Shown: positions 8,784 to 17,194 of the stretch, piece by piece | Position numbering within the stretch: the stretch's first letter is position 1 | Layout: every line of letters starts with the position of its first letter | From: an uncultured Actinomycetes bacterium | GTDB lineage: Bacteria; Actinomycetota; Thermoleophilia; RBG-16-64-13 | DNA: 52,447 nt | Assembly: GCA_903873715.1 (NCBI GenBank) | Contig: CAIQPS010000081.1 | Span: forward strand, 1-52,447 | Direction of reading: 5' to 3' | The notes under the pieces: model-generated | Told to the model about the DNA's origin: nothing | What the model saw: the letters and a program-made list of their open reading frames with translations, nothing else | The model's database searches: none | Translations under genes and position numbers: made by a program

Positions 8784-10262
8784 CTAGTGTTCGGGCCGGA
8801 GCTGCGGGAACAGGATGACGTCCCTGATAGACTCCACGCCCAGAAGCATCATGACGAGCCGGTCGATGCCGATGCCCAGACCACCCGCCGGCGGCATTCC
8901 GTATTCCAGCGCGCGCAAGAAGTCCTCGTCCAGCACATGCGCCTCTTCATCGCCGGCGGCCTTGTTCTTGGCCTGGTCCTCGAAGCGGCGGCGCTGGTCC
9001 ATCGGGTCGTTGAGCTCGGAGAAGGCGTTGCCGCACTCCTTGCCGCCGATGATGGCCTGGAAGCGTTCCACCAGCCGCGGGTCGTCGCGATGGGACTTGG
9101 CCAGCGGGCTGAGCGCCAGCGGGTAGTCTATGGCGAACGTCGGCGAGACCAGTTTCGGGAAGCAGACGTGCTTGAGTGCCTTGTCGACGATCATGGCGAA
9201 GCTGTCGCGCTTCTCGACTTCCACCTTGCGCTCCACCAGGGCGTTCTTGCCTCGTTCCGGATCGGCTTCGATCTCGAAGAGCCCCAGCCCCAGGTATTCC
9301 TTGAGCAGGGAGTCGAGGGTGCGGCGCGGCCACGGCGGCGTGAGGTCCACGGAGTGCTCGCCGATGACGATCTGCGAGGTGCCGACCACATCCATCGCCA
9401 GAGCGGGGATCATGTTCTCCACCAGCTCCATGATGGCGTTGTAGTCGACGTAGGCCCAGTAGAGCTCCATCATCGTGAATTCCGGGTTGTGCACGGGCGA
9501 GATGCCCTCGTTCCGGAAGTTCTTGCCGATCTCGAAGATCTTGTCGAAGCCGCCCACCAGCAACCGCTTGAGGTACAGCTCGGGAGCGATGCGCAGGTAG
9601 AGGTCGGTGTCGAGGGCGTTGTGATGCGTGATGAACGGCCGCGCCAGTGCGCCGCCGGGCAGAGGCTGCAGGATGGGCGTCTCCACCTCGACGAAGCCCT
9701 GGCCCTCGAGGTAGCGGCGCATGGATGACACCAGTTTGCCCCGGGCCCGCAACTGCCAGGCCACGTCCGGGTTGGCGATGAGGTCCACGTAACGCTGGCG
9801 GTACCGGGTCTCGCGGTCCTGGAGACCGTGGAACTTCTCGGGCAGCGGCCGCAGCGACTTGGTGAGCAGCGTCCACGAACCGGCGAAGATGGTCAGCTCG
9901 CCCTTGCGGGTGCGGAACACGTGTCCTTCGGCCCCGATGACGTCGCCGATGTCGAGGTCGCGCATGCGCTCGAACGACTCGTCGCCCAAAGCGTCCACGT
10001 TGCCGTAGAGCTGCAGGTCGTCCCAGCCGTCGCGGAGGGTGATGAAGATGGCCTTGCCGTGCTCCCGGCGGGCGAGCACCCGGCCGGCCACCTTGTAGTG
10101 GCTGCCTTCGGCCTTGGTACCCGGCTCCAGCGCCGAATACAGTTCTGTCAGTTCACCCAGTAACGTCCGGCCTTCAAAGGCGCGCGCGTACGGCTCGATA
10201 CCCTCCTGCCGCAGACGCTCGACTTTGGCCAGCCGGTCCCGCTCCCACTCCGGCAGGTCCAT
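8784..10262 (-). CDS. lysS: Lysyl-tRNA synthetase, class II
   Basis: 492 residues, the usual length. It charges tRNA-Lys with lysine in the cytoplasm. There is an N-terminal OB-fold anticodon-binding domain (about residues 55-165), then the class II core with motif 2 FRNEGISPVHNPEFT and motif 3 GLGIGIDRLVMMLLG near the C-terminus. The ATG at 10262 is 3 bases after the greA stop, so translation is probably coupled. The greA-lysS pair is common in Actinobacteria and Firmicutes. Confidence 0.98.
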   Translation of the reverse strand: MDLPEWERDRLAKVERLRQEGIEPYARAFEGRTLLGELTELYSALEPGTKAEGSHYKVAGRVLARREHGKAIFITLRDGWDDLQLYGNVDALGDESFERMRDLDIGDVIGAEGHVFRTRKGELTIFAGSWTLLTKSLRPLPEKFHGLQDRETRYRQRYVDLIANPDVAWQLRARGKLVSSMRRYLEGQGFVEVETPILQPLPGGALARPFITHHNALDTDLYLRIAPELYLKRLLVGGFDKIFEIGKNFRNEGISPVHNPEFTMMELYWAYVDYNAIMELVENMIPALAMDVVGTSQIVIGEHSVDLTPPWPRRTLDSLLKEYLGLGLFEIEADPERGKNALVERKVEVEKRDSFAMIVDKALKHVCFPKLVSPTFAIDYPLALSPLAKSHRDDPRLVERFQAIIGGKECGNAFSELNDPMDQRRRFEDQAKNKAAGDEEAHVLDEDFLRALEYGMPPAGGLGIGIDRLVMMLLGVESIRDVILFPQLRPEH

Positions 10263-10265
10263 AGA

Positions 10266-10745
10266 TCACATCTTCCCTATTGCGAGTATCTCCAAGTCGA
10301 GAGCGCCGACGGGGATGTTGACCGTCACGACGTCTCCCACTTTCTTACCTATGATGGCCTGGCCCACCGGCGATTCGTTCGACAGACGGGCCTTGGTCGG
10401 GTCGGCCTCGGCCGAGCCCACCAGCGTGTAGATGCGGATATCGCCCTTCTTCTTATCGCGCAGCGTCACGGTGCTCCCCACGCTCACGCGGTCGGTGTCG
10501 ATCTCGGAGTCCTTGATGACCCGGGCGCGGCGCAGCTTTTCCTGCAGCGTGCTGATGCGGTGCTCGAGCAGGGCCTGCTCGTTCTTGGCGTCGTCATACT
10601 CGGAGTTCTCGCTGATATCGCCGAACTCGCGCGCCTGTTTGATGCGCTCGGCGACTTCCTCACGCTTGACGTCCGAGAGGTACCTGACCTCTTCCTGCAG
10701 CTGCTTGAGGCCTTCTTCAGTAAGGATGACTTCCTTGCGAGACAC
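10266..10745 (-). CDS. greA: Transcription elongation factor GreA
   Basis: 159 residues, standard for GreA, which rescues backtracked RNA polymerase by stimulating transcript cleavage. The N-terminal coiled coil (residues ~5-75) has the acidic tip DISENSEYDDAK, and the C-terminal FKBP-like domain ends in the typical SPVGQAIIGKKVGD. The GTG start at 10745 is preceded by GGAAGGAAGGA. A full-consensus promoter lies about 80 bases upstream and overlaps the end of dus, so greA-lysS can be transcribed independently of the upstream superoperon. Confidence 0.98.
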   Translation of the reverse strand: MSRKEVILTEEGLKQLQEEVRYLSDVKREEVAERIKQAREFGDISENSEYDDAKNEQALLEHRISTLQEKLRRARVIKDSEIDTDRVSVGSTVTLRDKKKGDIRIYTLVGSAEADPTKARLSNESPVGQAIIGKKVGDVVTVNIPVGALDLEILAIGKM

Positions 10746-10825
10746 TAGTTCCTTCCTTCCACATCTGCAGAGCCAGTGTGCACCCCGTCCGGACCTGATG
10801 GAGCCGCCTCCAGTACGGGCGCGGC

Positions 10826-10854
10826 ATTATATGGGCCGCGCTGATACTTGTCAA
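10826..10854 (-). promoter_or_regulatory. Perfect-consensus sigma-70 promoter for greA-lysS
   Basis: On the minus strand TTGACA (10854-10849) is followed by exactly 17 bases and TATAAT (10831-10826). Both hexamers match consensus fully, which is rare in DNA this GC-rich. The -35 hexamer overlaps the TGA stop codon of dus (10853-10851). It points at greA, whose GTG is about 80 bases downstream. Confidence 0.9.
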
Positions 10855-11993
10855 CCGCTCAGGAGCGCAACTAGACCTTCGTCCAGCGCCGCGGCGTCCG
10901 GCGCCGCCCGCAGCGCGTCCATGACCGAAACCGGCACCTTGGACGGGCGCAGATACCAGCCGATGAGCCGGTAGATCCACTTGAGCGCCCGCTGCTCTCC
11001 CATATCGACGACGACCAGCCCGAGAAGGGTGCGCAGGTCGGCCACCACCTCAGGCAACGGCGGCCTGGGGCGGTCCTCCCCGGCGAGAAGCGCATCAACC
11101 AACCAGGGGTCGCCTGTCGCACCGCGCGCGGCCATGACGGCGGATGCCCCCGTGGCGTCCACGATGGCCTTCGCAGCACTCACGCTCATGACGTCACCCG
11201 ACGCGATCACCGGGATGCCGACGACTTTGACGATGTCCGCAGTGACGCTGTGGTCCGCCTTCCCGCTGTAGTGCTGGCTGGTCGCCCGGGGGTGTACCCC
11301 GAGGGCTGCCACCCCAACCGCTTCCAGGCGGGGCGCCAGAGCCACCGCGGTCCTCTCCCCCTCGCGCAGGCCGCTCCTGACCTTGACCGTCACCGGCAGA
11401 CCATACTCGGCAGCCACGCGCACCACCGCGGCCGCGATGTCCACCGCCCGCTCCGGAGTGGCCAGCAGAGCCGACCCGGCACCGCTCCTGGTGACCTTGG
11501 GGACCGGGCATCCCATGTTGATGTCCAGCATATCCGGCCGGGCGGACGGGAGGACGGTCCGGGCCTTGTGCCCCGGGCCAGGCGCCTGCCCTTCCAGCAC
11601 CAGCCGTGCCGCCCGCTCCAGCGCTTCAGGAGTGTCCCCGAACAGCTGCGCCGCTATGGGCCTCTCCTCCTCGAGGAAGTACAGATAATCCTCGGTGGTC
11701 CGCCGGTTGCCGTGGATGAGGCCGTAGGCGCTCACCATCTCGGTGACCACCAGACCGGCGCCGTGGGCCTTCAGATGTCGCCGGTAGGCCGAGCAGGTGA
11801 GCCCGGCCATAGGTGCCAGCACCACGCGGTTCGGCACGACGACGGGACCGATCGAGAACGGGGTGGCGAAGAAGTCGCGGGGAACGGCTGCGGCAGCCGC
11901 GGCGGCTGCACCCGGCTCGGCGCCAGGCGCCGAGCCGCCCGCCGGGCCGGGGCCCGGCGAAGCCGCGCCCGCTTCGCTCGCCGTTCCGGTCAT
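10851..11993 (-). CDS. dusB: tRNA-dihydrouridine synthase (DusB type)
   Basis: 380-residue flavoenzyme that reduces uridines in the tRNA D-loop. The FMN-binding TIM barrel starts at about residue 42 (PNRVVLAPMAG), with the active-site Cys in DINMGCPVPKV and the phosphate-binding VMAARGATGDPW. Two features are odd. There is an N-terminal Ala/Gly/Pro-rich extension of about 36 residues coded by palindromic GC-rich DNA. There is also a ~15-residue insertion (GQAPGPGHKARTVLPS) just before the catalytic motif. The ATG at 11993 lies 2 bases after the coaX stop. A shorter product starting nearer PRDFFATPF is possible, but no good start codon is seen there. Confidence 0.93.
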   Translation of the reverse strand: MTGTASEAGAASPGPGPAGGSAPGAEPGAAAAAAAAVPRDFFATPFSIGPVVVPNRVVLAPMAGLTCSAYRRHLKAHGAGLVVTEMVSAYGLIHGNRRTTEDYLYFLEEERPIAAQLFGDTPEALERAARLVLEGQAPGPGHKARTVLPSARPDMLDINMGCPVPKVTRSGAGSALLATPERAVDIAAAVVRVAAEYGLPVTVKVRSGLREGERTAVALAPRLEAVGVAALGVHPRATSQHYSGKADHSVTADIVKVVGIPVIASGDVMSVSAAKAIVDATGASAVMAARGATGDPWLVDALLAGEDRPRPPLPEVVADLRTLLGLVVVDMGEQRALKWIYRLIGWYLRPSKVPVSVMDALRAAPDAAALDEGLVALLSG

Positions 11994-11995
11994 GC

Positions 11996-12763
11996 CTACG
12001 AGTGATTGCGCCTGTGGATGATCTCCAGGCCCTTGAGCGTCAGCAGCGGGTCCAGCTTGTCCAGGGTGGACGCGTGGTCGAATATGAGCACCGACAGCCC
12101 TCCGGTGGCCACGGTGATGGCCGACCCTCCGAGTTCCTGCCGCATGCGGGTCACTATCCCGTCCACCTGCCCGGCGAAGCCGTAGACGGCACCGGCCTGC
12201 ATGGCGTGGACCGTGTTCTTGCCGATGACCGAACCCGGGTCCGCCAGTTCGACCTTGAGCAGTCGGGCGGCGCGGGCGGCCAGGGCGTCCAGCGATATCT
12301 CGATGCCGGGCGCGATGGCGTGGCCCAGGTACTCGCCGGTGGCCGACACGGCGCTGTAGGTGGTGGCGGTGCCGAAGTCCACCGCGATGCACGGCCCCCC
12401 GTACAACTCGTACGCGGCGACCGCGTCGACGATGAGGTCGGGGCCCACCTGGCGCGGGTCGTTGGTGAGGATGGGCATGCCGGTCTTCACGCCCGGGCCG
12501 ACCACCAGGGCTTCGAAGCCGAACTTGCTCGCCGCCAGGGCGGAATACTCGCCGTTGAGCCGGGGCACCACGGAGGCCACCGCCAGCCCGGTCACGGACT
12601 CCCGGCCGTAACCGTCGAGCCGCAGGAAGCTGTCGAGAAGGGCGGCGATCTCGTCGCCGGTCTTGCGGATGTCCGTGGCATAGCGCCAGCTGGCGACCAG
12701 CTCTTTGCCGGAGAACAGCCCGGCGTGGGTCTGGGTGTTGCCTACGTCGACTGCAAGGAGCAT
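11996..12763 (-). CDS. coaX: Type III pantothenate kinase
   Basis: 255 residues. It phosphorylates pantothenate, the first step of coenzyme A synthesis, and belongs to the ASKHA fold. The N-terminal phosphate loop DVGNTQTHAGLF, the pantothenate-site GxDLI-type motif (VGPDLIVDAVAAYE) and CIAVDFGTATTYSAV are present, as expected for CoaX. An in-frame start 16 codons upstream is possible, but the ATG at 12763 gives the usual MLLAVDVGNT N-terminus and sits one base after the nadC stop. Confidence 0.96.
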   Translation of the reverse strand: MLLAVDVGNTQTHAGLFSGKELVASWRYATDIRKTGDEIAALLDSFLRLDGYGRESVTGLAVASVVPRLNGEYSALAASKFGFEALVVGPGVKTGMPILTNDPRQVGPDLIVDAVAAYELYGGPCIAVDFGTATTYSAVSATGEYLGHAIAPGIEISLDALAARAARLLKVELADPGSVIGKNTVHAMQAGAVYGFAGQVDGIVTRMRQELGGSAITVATGGLSVLIFDHASTLDKLDPLLTLKGLEIIHRRNHS

Positions 12764-12764
12764 G

Positions 12765-13616
12765 TCATACCCCCATCGCGAGGCGCAGGCTGACGTCCAC
12801 AGGCGGAGCACCCATGGTCAGGGCGCTGGAGGAGATCAGGTCGACGCCGGTCTCTGCAATGGCACGGACGCTCTCGAGGGTCACGCCGCCGGAGGCCTCC
12901 AGGACCACGTCCCGTTTGATGCTCCGCGCCGTCTCCACCATCTTCTTGAGCGAGGCCACGTCCTGGTTGTCGAGCATGATGATGTCGGCCCCGCAGGCGA
13001 TGGCCTCGCGCAGGTCCGCCTCGTTCTCGACCTCGACCTCCACCTTCATGTAGGCGGCGCCGGCCTGCTTGACCTTCTCCATGGCGGCGCGCACGCCGCC
13101 GGCCGCGGTGAGGTGGTTGTTCTTGATGAGGATCATGTCGAACAGGCCGAAGCGGTGGTTGCGGCAGCCGCCCAGCACGACGGCCTTCTTCTCCCACACC
13201 CGCAGTCCGGGCGTGGTCTTGCGCGTGTCGACCACCATGGCGCCGGTGCCGGCCACCGCCCGCGCGAAGCGCCGGGATTGCGTGGCCACGCCGGACAGGT
13301 GCCCGAGAAGGTTGAGCATGGTCCGCTCCGCGGTGAGGATACTGCGGGCGGATCCCTCGATGACTGCCAGCGTGTCCCGGTCCTTGGCCTGCATGCCGTC
13401 GGAGGCCACCGCGGTGAACGTCACCTCGGGGTCGACGGCGCGCATGACCAGCTTGGCCAGGTCGAGGCCGCACACCACCAGGTCCTGCCTGGCGATGATG
13501 GCGGCATTGCCCGTCTGCTCGGCAGGGATTGTCAGCCGGGAGGTGATGTCCCCGTAGCCGGCCAGATCCTCCGCCAGCGCCACCCTGACCAGTTTCAGAT
13601 CAGCGCCTTCGCTCAT
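12765..13616 (-). CDS. nadC: Nicotinate-nucleotide pyrophosphorylase (carboxylating)
   Basis: 283 residues, the usual length. It converts quinolinate and PRPP to nicotinate mononucleotide, the third step of de novo NAD synthesis. Diagnostic segments are AERTMLNLLGHLSGVAT, VVDTRKTTPGLRVWEKKAV, FDMILIKNNHL and EASGGVTLESVR. The ATG overlaps the nadB stop by 4 bases. It completes a nadA-nadB-nadC run in transcription order. Confidence 0.98.
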   Translation of the reverse strand: MSEGADLKLVRVALAEDLAGYGDITSRLTIPAEQTGNAAIIARQDLVVCGLDLAKLVMRAVDPEVTFTAVASDGMQAKDRDTLAVIEGSARSILTAERTMLNLLGHLSGVATQSRRFARAVAGTGAMVVDTRKTTPGLRVWEKKAVVLGGCRNHRFGLFDMILIKNNHLTAAGGVRAAMEKVKQAGAAYMKVEVEVENEADLREAIACGADIIMLDNQDVASLKKMVETARSIKRDVVLEASGGVTLESVRAIAETGVDLISSSALTMGAPPVDVSLRLAMGV

Positions 13617-15310
13617 GATCCCTCCCTCGCGGCAGAGCCTCGTTGGCCCACAGGTATCGTGTAGACCTTCTGCTCCCCTGTATCGGCATCCAACTCGAGG
13701 AGCACATGCCTGCGCCAGTCCTCATCGTCGCGCTCGGGGAAGTCCGAGCGCAAGTGGACCCCGCGGCTCTCCTCTCGCATCACGGCTGAAGCGACCATGT
13801 GCTCGGCCACCGTCAGCAGGTTGAACAGCTCCAGTTCGGCCACGTCGAGGCCCGGTGCCGCAAGGGACGCCTTCATCGCCTCGATCTCGTCGGCTGCCTT
13901 CTGCAGACCGTCACGGTCCCGCACGATGCCGCACAGGTCGCTCATGAGCAGGGCCAGAGCGGCGCGCTTCTCGGCCACCACGGCGGGATCGTTGCCCTTG
14001 CGGGGCTCGTCCGCCAGATCGAGCTTGACCTTGCGCACCGCCGGATCGGACACCGACAGGTAGCGGTTGAGCTCGCGGACGGTCCGATCTCCGAACACCA
14101 GGCCTTCGAGCAGCGAGTTGGAGGCCAAGCGGTTGGCTCCGTGGATGCCGGTGCTGGCGGTCTCGCCGCACGCGTACAGCCCTGGGATGGTCGTGCGGCC
14201 CCAGGTGTCGGTGAGCGCGCCCCCGATGAAGTAGTGCGACGCCGGCGCGATGGGGATCAGTTGGGTGCACAGGTCGTATCCGCGGGCCTTGAGCCCGTTG
14301 AAGACGGTCGGGAAGCGCTCGCGCAAGAAGCCGCACTCCAGATGCCGCGCATCGAGCCACACGTGGTCGGTGCCGTCCCGGTCGAACACCCGCTTGATGT
14401 GCCGCACCACCACGTCGCGGGGCGCCAACTCGGCCCGGGGATGCGACCCCACCATGAACCGCCCCCCGGCGTCGTCGCGCAGATACGCGCCTTCGCCGCG
14501 CAAAGCCTCGGTGAGCAACAGCGTCGGGTTCTCGGTGCCGTAGAACGCGGTGGGATGGAACTGCATGAACTCCATGTCGCGCATGACCGCGCCGGCCCGG
14601 TAGGCCATGGCCTGGCCGTCGCCGGTGGCCACCAGCGGGTTGGTGGTATGGGCGAACACCTGTCCGGCGCCGCCGCACGCGAGCACGACCGCCCGGGCGA
14701 GGGTGACGGTGAGCTCGCCATCCCGGTCCAGCGACAGTGCCCCCACGCAGCGCCCGGCGTCCACCAGCAGGTCGATGACGAACTCGTTCTCGTGGAGTTC
14801 CACCCTGGTGCCCGAGTAGATGGCCTGAGCCAGAGCGCTGGCCACCACGCTGCCGGTGGCGTCACCGCCGGCCCGAACCACCCGGGGCACCGAGTGGGCC
14901 CCCTCGGACGCCAGGATGAGTTTGCCGTCCCGCCGGTCGAACTTGGTGCCCATGGCCTCGAGTTCCTGGACCCGGGCCGGTCCCTCCTCGACCAGCACGC
15001 GGACGGCGTCGTCGTCACAGAGGCCGACCCCGGCCTCCAGCGTGTCCTTGAGATGCAACTCGGGCGAATCGTAGTCGCCGATGGCGGCTGCTATGCCGCC
15101 CTGGGCCAGGAAGGTGGCGGTCTCGTCGAGGTCGCCCTTGGTGATGAGCCCCACATGCCAGCGATGGGCCGCACCTACCGCCGCCGTCAACCCGGCTATC
15201 CCTCCGCCGATGACCAGCACGTCGTAGCTGGAGTAGCGCAGGTCGGCGCCGCTCCGCGAGATGAGCGGTGCGCCCCTCCCGGTGCCCGGCCCTGTCTGGG
15301 CGGCGTTCAA
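13613..15310 (-). CDS. nadB: L-aspartate oxidase
   Basis: 565-residue FAD enzyme that oxidises aspartate to iminoaspartate for quinolinate synthesis. The dinucleotide loop DVLVIGGGIAGL is at about residues 30-41. The flavin-contact TATFLAQGGIAAA and the substrate-loop MQFHPTAFY, RGEGAYLRD and GLYACGETASTGIHGANRLASNSLLEGLVFG segments follow. The C-terminal helical domain is present. The start is uncertain: TTG at 15310 gives a 28-residue low-complexity N-terminal tail, and no ATG or GTG lies closer to the FAD loop. A GC-rich palindromic stretch separates it from nadA. Confidence 0.96.
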   Translation of the reverse strand: MNAAQTGPGTGRGAPLISRSGADLRYSSYDVLVIGGGIAGLTAAVGAAHRWHVGLITKGDLDETATFLAQGGIAAAIGDYDSPELHLKDTLEAGVGLCDDDAVRVLVEEGPARVQELEAMGTKFDRRDGKLILASEGAHSVPRVVRAGGDATGSVVASALAQAIYSGTRVELHENEFVIDLLVDAGRCVGALSLDRDGELTVTLARAVVLACGGAGQVFAHTTNPLVATGDGQAMAYRAGAVMRDMEFMQFHPTAFYGTENPTLLLTEALRGEGAYLRDDAGGRFMVGSHPRAELAPRDVVVRHIKRVFDRDGTDHVWLDARHLECGFLRERFPTVFNGLKARGYDLCTQLIPIAPASHYFIGGALTDTWGRTTIPGLYACGETASTGIHGANRLASNSLLEGLVFGDRTVRELNRYLSVSDPAVRKVKLDLADEPRKGNDPAVVAEKRAALALLMSDLCGIVRDRDGLQKAADEIEAMKASLAAPGLDVAELELFNLLTVAEHMVASAVMREESRGVHLRSDFPERDDEDWRRHVLLELDADTGEQKVYTIPVGQRGSAAREGS

Positions 15311-15374
15311 CCGGCCGCCCCGCGCCCCGCGGCGCCGGCGACGCCGGCCCGGCGCCCGCTGCGCTCGCGGCCTG
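15311..15374. repeat. GC-rich palindromic spacer between nadA and nadB
   Basis: About 64 bases almost wholly of G and C. It contains GCCGGC-GAC-GCCGGC, which can fold into a hairpin, and the motif GCGCCCGCTGCGCTCGC. A near-identical motif (GCGCCCGCTTCGCTCGC) occurs in the dus 5' coding region near 11966-11982. It may be a small repetitive palindromic element or a translational-attenuation structure within the operon. Confidence 0.4.
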
Positions 15375-16289
15375 TCAAGCGCCTACCTCCACCATCCGTT
15401 GCACGGCCCGCAGCGCCTTGACCCTCACTTCCTCGGGCACCGACACGACCGGCCCTTCCTTCTGGAGGGCCTTGAGCACCTTCTCCAGGGTGATGAGCTT
15501 CATGTTCGGGCAGACGGTGAGTTGCGTGAGCGGGTGGAAGGTCTTGCCTGGGCAGTCCTTCTGGAGCCGGTGGATCATCCCCAACTCCGTCCCGATGATG
15601 TATTCCTTGGAGTCGTCCTTCTGACAGAAGCGGATCATCCCTGAGGTGCTCTCCACCGCGTCGGCCAGAGCTACGACGTCGGTCTCACACTCGGGATGCA
15701 CCACCACTTTGGCGCCGGGATGGGCCAAGCGGGCCTTCTCCACGTCGTCGACGCCGATGAGCCCGTGGGTGGGGCAGAACCCGGGCCAGACGGTCACCCA
15801 GCGGCCGGCCTTCTGCGCCGCCCAGGTGCCGAGGTTGCGGTCCGGGGTGAAGATGATCTCCTTGTCAGCCGGCACCGAACGGATGATGTCCACCGCGTTG
15901 GCGCTCGTGCAGCAGATGTCCGAGATGGCCTTCACGTCGGCGCTGCTGTTGACGTAGGTGATGACCACGGCGCCCGGATGCTCGGCCTTGAGCTCTTCCA
16001 GCCCCGCCACGTCCACCATGTCGGCCATGGGACAGCCGGCCTCCTCGTCGGGCAGGATAACCGGGCGCTCCGGGGCCAGGATGGCCGCGGTCTCGGCCAT
16101 GAAGTGGACGCCGCAGAACACCGTCATGTTCGCTGTGGTAGCGGCGGCCTGCCGCGACAGCCCCAGGGAGTCGCCGACGAAATCGGCCACGTCCTGTACT
16201 TCCGGGCGCTGGTAGTTGTGGGCGAGGATGACCGCGCCCTTCTCTTTCGCCAGCCGGCGGATCTCGGCTTGCATCGCTGCATGGTCCAT
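15375..16289 (-). CDS. nadA: Quinolinate synthase
   Basis: 304 residues. This [4Fe-4S] enzyme condenses iminoaspartate with dihydroxyacetone phosphate to give quinolinate. Landmarks are the substrate-site AHNYQRPEVQDVADFVGDSL, FCGVHFMAETA, PDEEAGCPMAD, the VHPECETDVV segment and CPNMKLITLEKV. The conserved cysteines needed for the cluster are present. The ATG is preceded by AGGGGG and is 15 bases after folK. It is the first gene of the NAD block inside the superoperon. Confidence 0.98.
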   Translation of the reverse strand: MDHAAMQAEIRRLAKEKGAVILAHNYQRPEVQDVADFVGDSLGLSRQAAATTANMTVFCGVHFMAETAAILAPERPVILPDEEAGCPMADMVDVAGLEELKAEHPGAVVITYVNSSADVKAISDICCTSANAVDIIRSVPADKEIIFTPDRNLGTWAAQKAGRWVTVWPGFCPTHGLIGVDDVEKARLAHPGAKVVVHPECETDVVALADAVESTSGMIRFCQKDDSKEYIIGTELGMIHRLQKDCPGKTFHPLTQLTVCPNMKLITLEKVLKALQKEGPVVSVPEEVRVKALRAVQRMVEVGA

Positions 16290-16304
16290 CTCAGACCCCC
16301 TGCT

Positions 16305-16778
16305 TCACTGCGGACCCGTTCCTGTCACGCGCTCGACCTCCTGGTCCGCCACCCGCGCCAAGGCTTCACGCACCGTGCGGCCGCTGGGCAGCACCAGTCC
16401 CGGCGCCAACTCGGCAAGAGGCTCGAGGACGAAACGCCTCTCCTCCATGCGGGGATGCGGCACTTCGAGGTCGGGTTCGGCGACCGGGGACCCATCGTAC
16501 CAGAGGATATCCACGTCGATGGTCCTGGGCCCCCATCGCACTGTGCGGTCCCGTCCGAGGTCCGCCTCGATGCTATTGACGGCCTCCAGGAGGCGGCGCG
16601 GCGAGAGACCCGTCGCGAGCTCGACCACCTGGTTCAGATAATCGTCCTGCTCGGGCCCACCCACGGGCGCGGTCCTATACAGGCGGGAGGTTGCGATGAG
16701 CGAGGTGTGCGGCAGCGCGTCCAGCCGCAGGCGGGCTTGATGGAGCGTCTCCTCCCGGTCACCCAGGTTGGAGCCCAA
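16305..16778 (-). CDS. folK: 2-amino-4-hydroxy-6-hydroxymethyldihydropteridine pyrophosphokinase
   Basis: Transfers pyrophosphate from ATP to hydroxymethyl-dihydropterin in folate synthesis. The pterin motif GSNLGDRE and the signature RWGPRTIDVDILWYDG, followed by VPHPRMEERRFVLEPLAEL, are clear. The given start is the first conventional codon (TTG 16778), but homology continues upstream in frame. The codons before it read RARAFLG, the usual first beta strand, back to the folB stop at 16818-16820 with no ATG, GTG or TTG. Translation therefore probably begins at a non-standard codon, for instance CTG at 16814, or by coupling with folB. With that start the protein would be about 169 residues. 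Confidence 0.94.
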   Translation of the reverse strand: MGSNLGDREETLHQARLRLDALPHTSLIATSRLYRTAPVGGPEQDDYLNQVVELATGLSPRRLLEAVNSIEADLGRDRTVRWGPRTIDVDILWYDGSPVAEPDLEVPHPRMEERRFVLEPLAELAPGLVLPSGRTVREALARVADQEVERVTGTGPQ

Positions 16779-16817
16779 CCCCAGGAAGGCGCGGGCACGC
16801 CGTCCGGCGTCCAGTGT

Positions 16818-17186
16818 TCAGACCTCGAAGTCGGCCCGGCAGAGCTCCACCGCGGCGGCGACGCTGGTGAGCGCCATGGCCACGGGCGGATGCGGCTTGG
16901 TCACCTGCACCCATACCTCGTCCACCGGGAACTTGCGCAGGATCGCCTCGGCCGATAGCTGGGCCAGGCGTTCGAGCAGGGAATAGCTCTGCGTGGTGGC
17001 CACCTCGACTATGACATCCATCACTTCGGTGTAGTCGATGGTGTCCATGACGTCGTCGGTGAAGGCGGCCGGGCAGTCGTCGATGGTCATGCGGACGTCG
17101 TACAGCAGGCGCTGGCCGAGCACCTTCTCCTCGTCGGCGACCCCGTGGTGGCCGTAGACCTCGAGCCCTTCGATGATGATGTCCAT
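16818..17186 (-). CDS. folB: Dihydroneopterin aldolase
   Basis: 122 residues, standard for FolB, which cleaves dihydroneopterin to hydroxymethyl-dihydropterin and glycolaldehyde. Motifs include LEVYGHHGVADEEKVLGQ, the TIDYTEV active-site neighbourhood, and the C-terminal VWVQVTKPHPPV. The ATG at 17186 follows GGGGCGGG and lies 8 bases after the folP stop. The order folE-folP-folB-folK places all four folate steps in one run. Confidence 0.97.
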   Translation of the reverse strand: MDIIIEGLEVYGHHGVADEEKVLGQRLLYDVRMTIDDCPAAFTDDVMDTIDYTEVMDVIVEVATTQSYSLLERLAQLSAEAILRKFPVDEVWVQVTKPHPPVAMALTSVAAAVELCRADFEV

Positions 17187-17194
17187 CCCGCCCC

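Noticed and set aside
10851-12392. 513-codon form of the dus gene
   Set aside because: The first ~133 codons are a wrong-frame reading through coaX; the ATG at 11993, right after the coaX stop, gives the normal enzyme.
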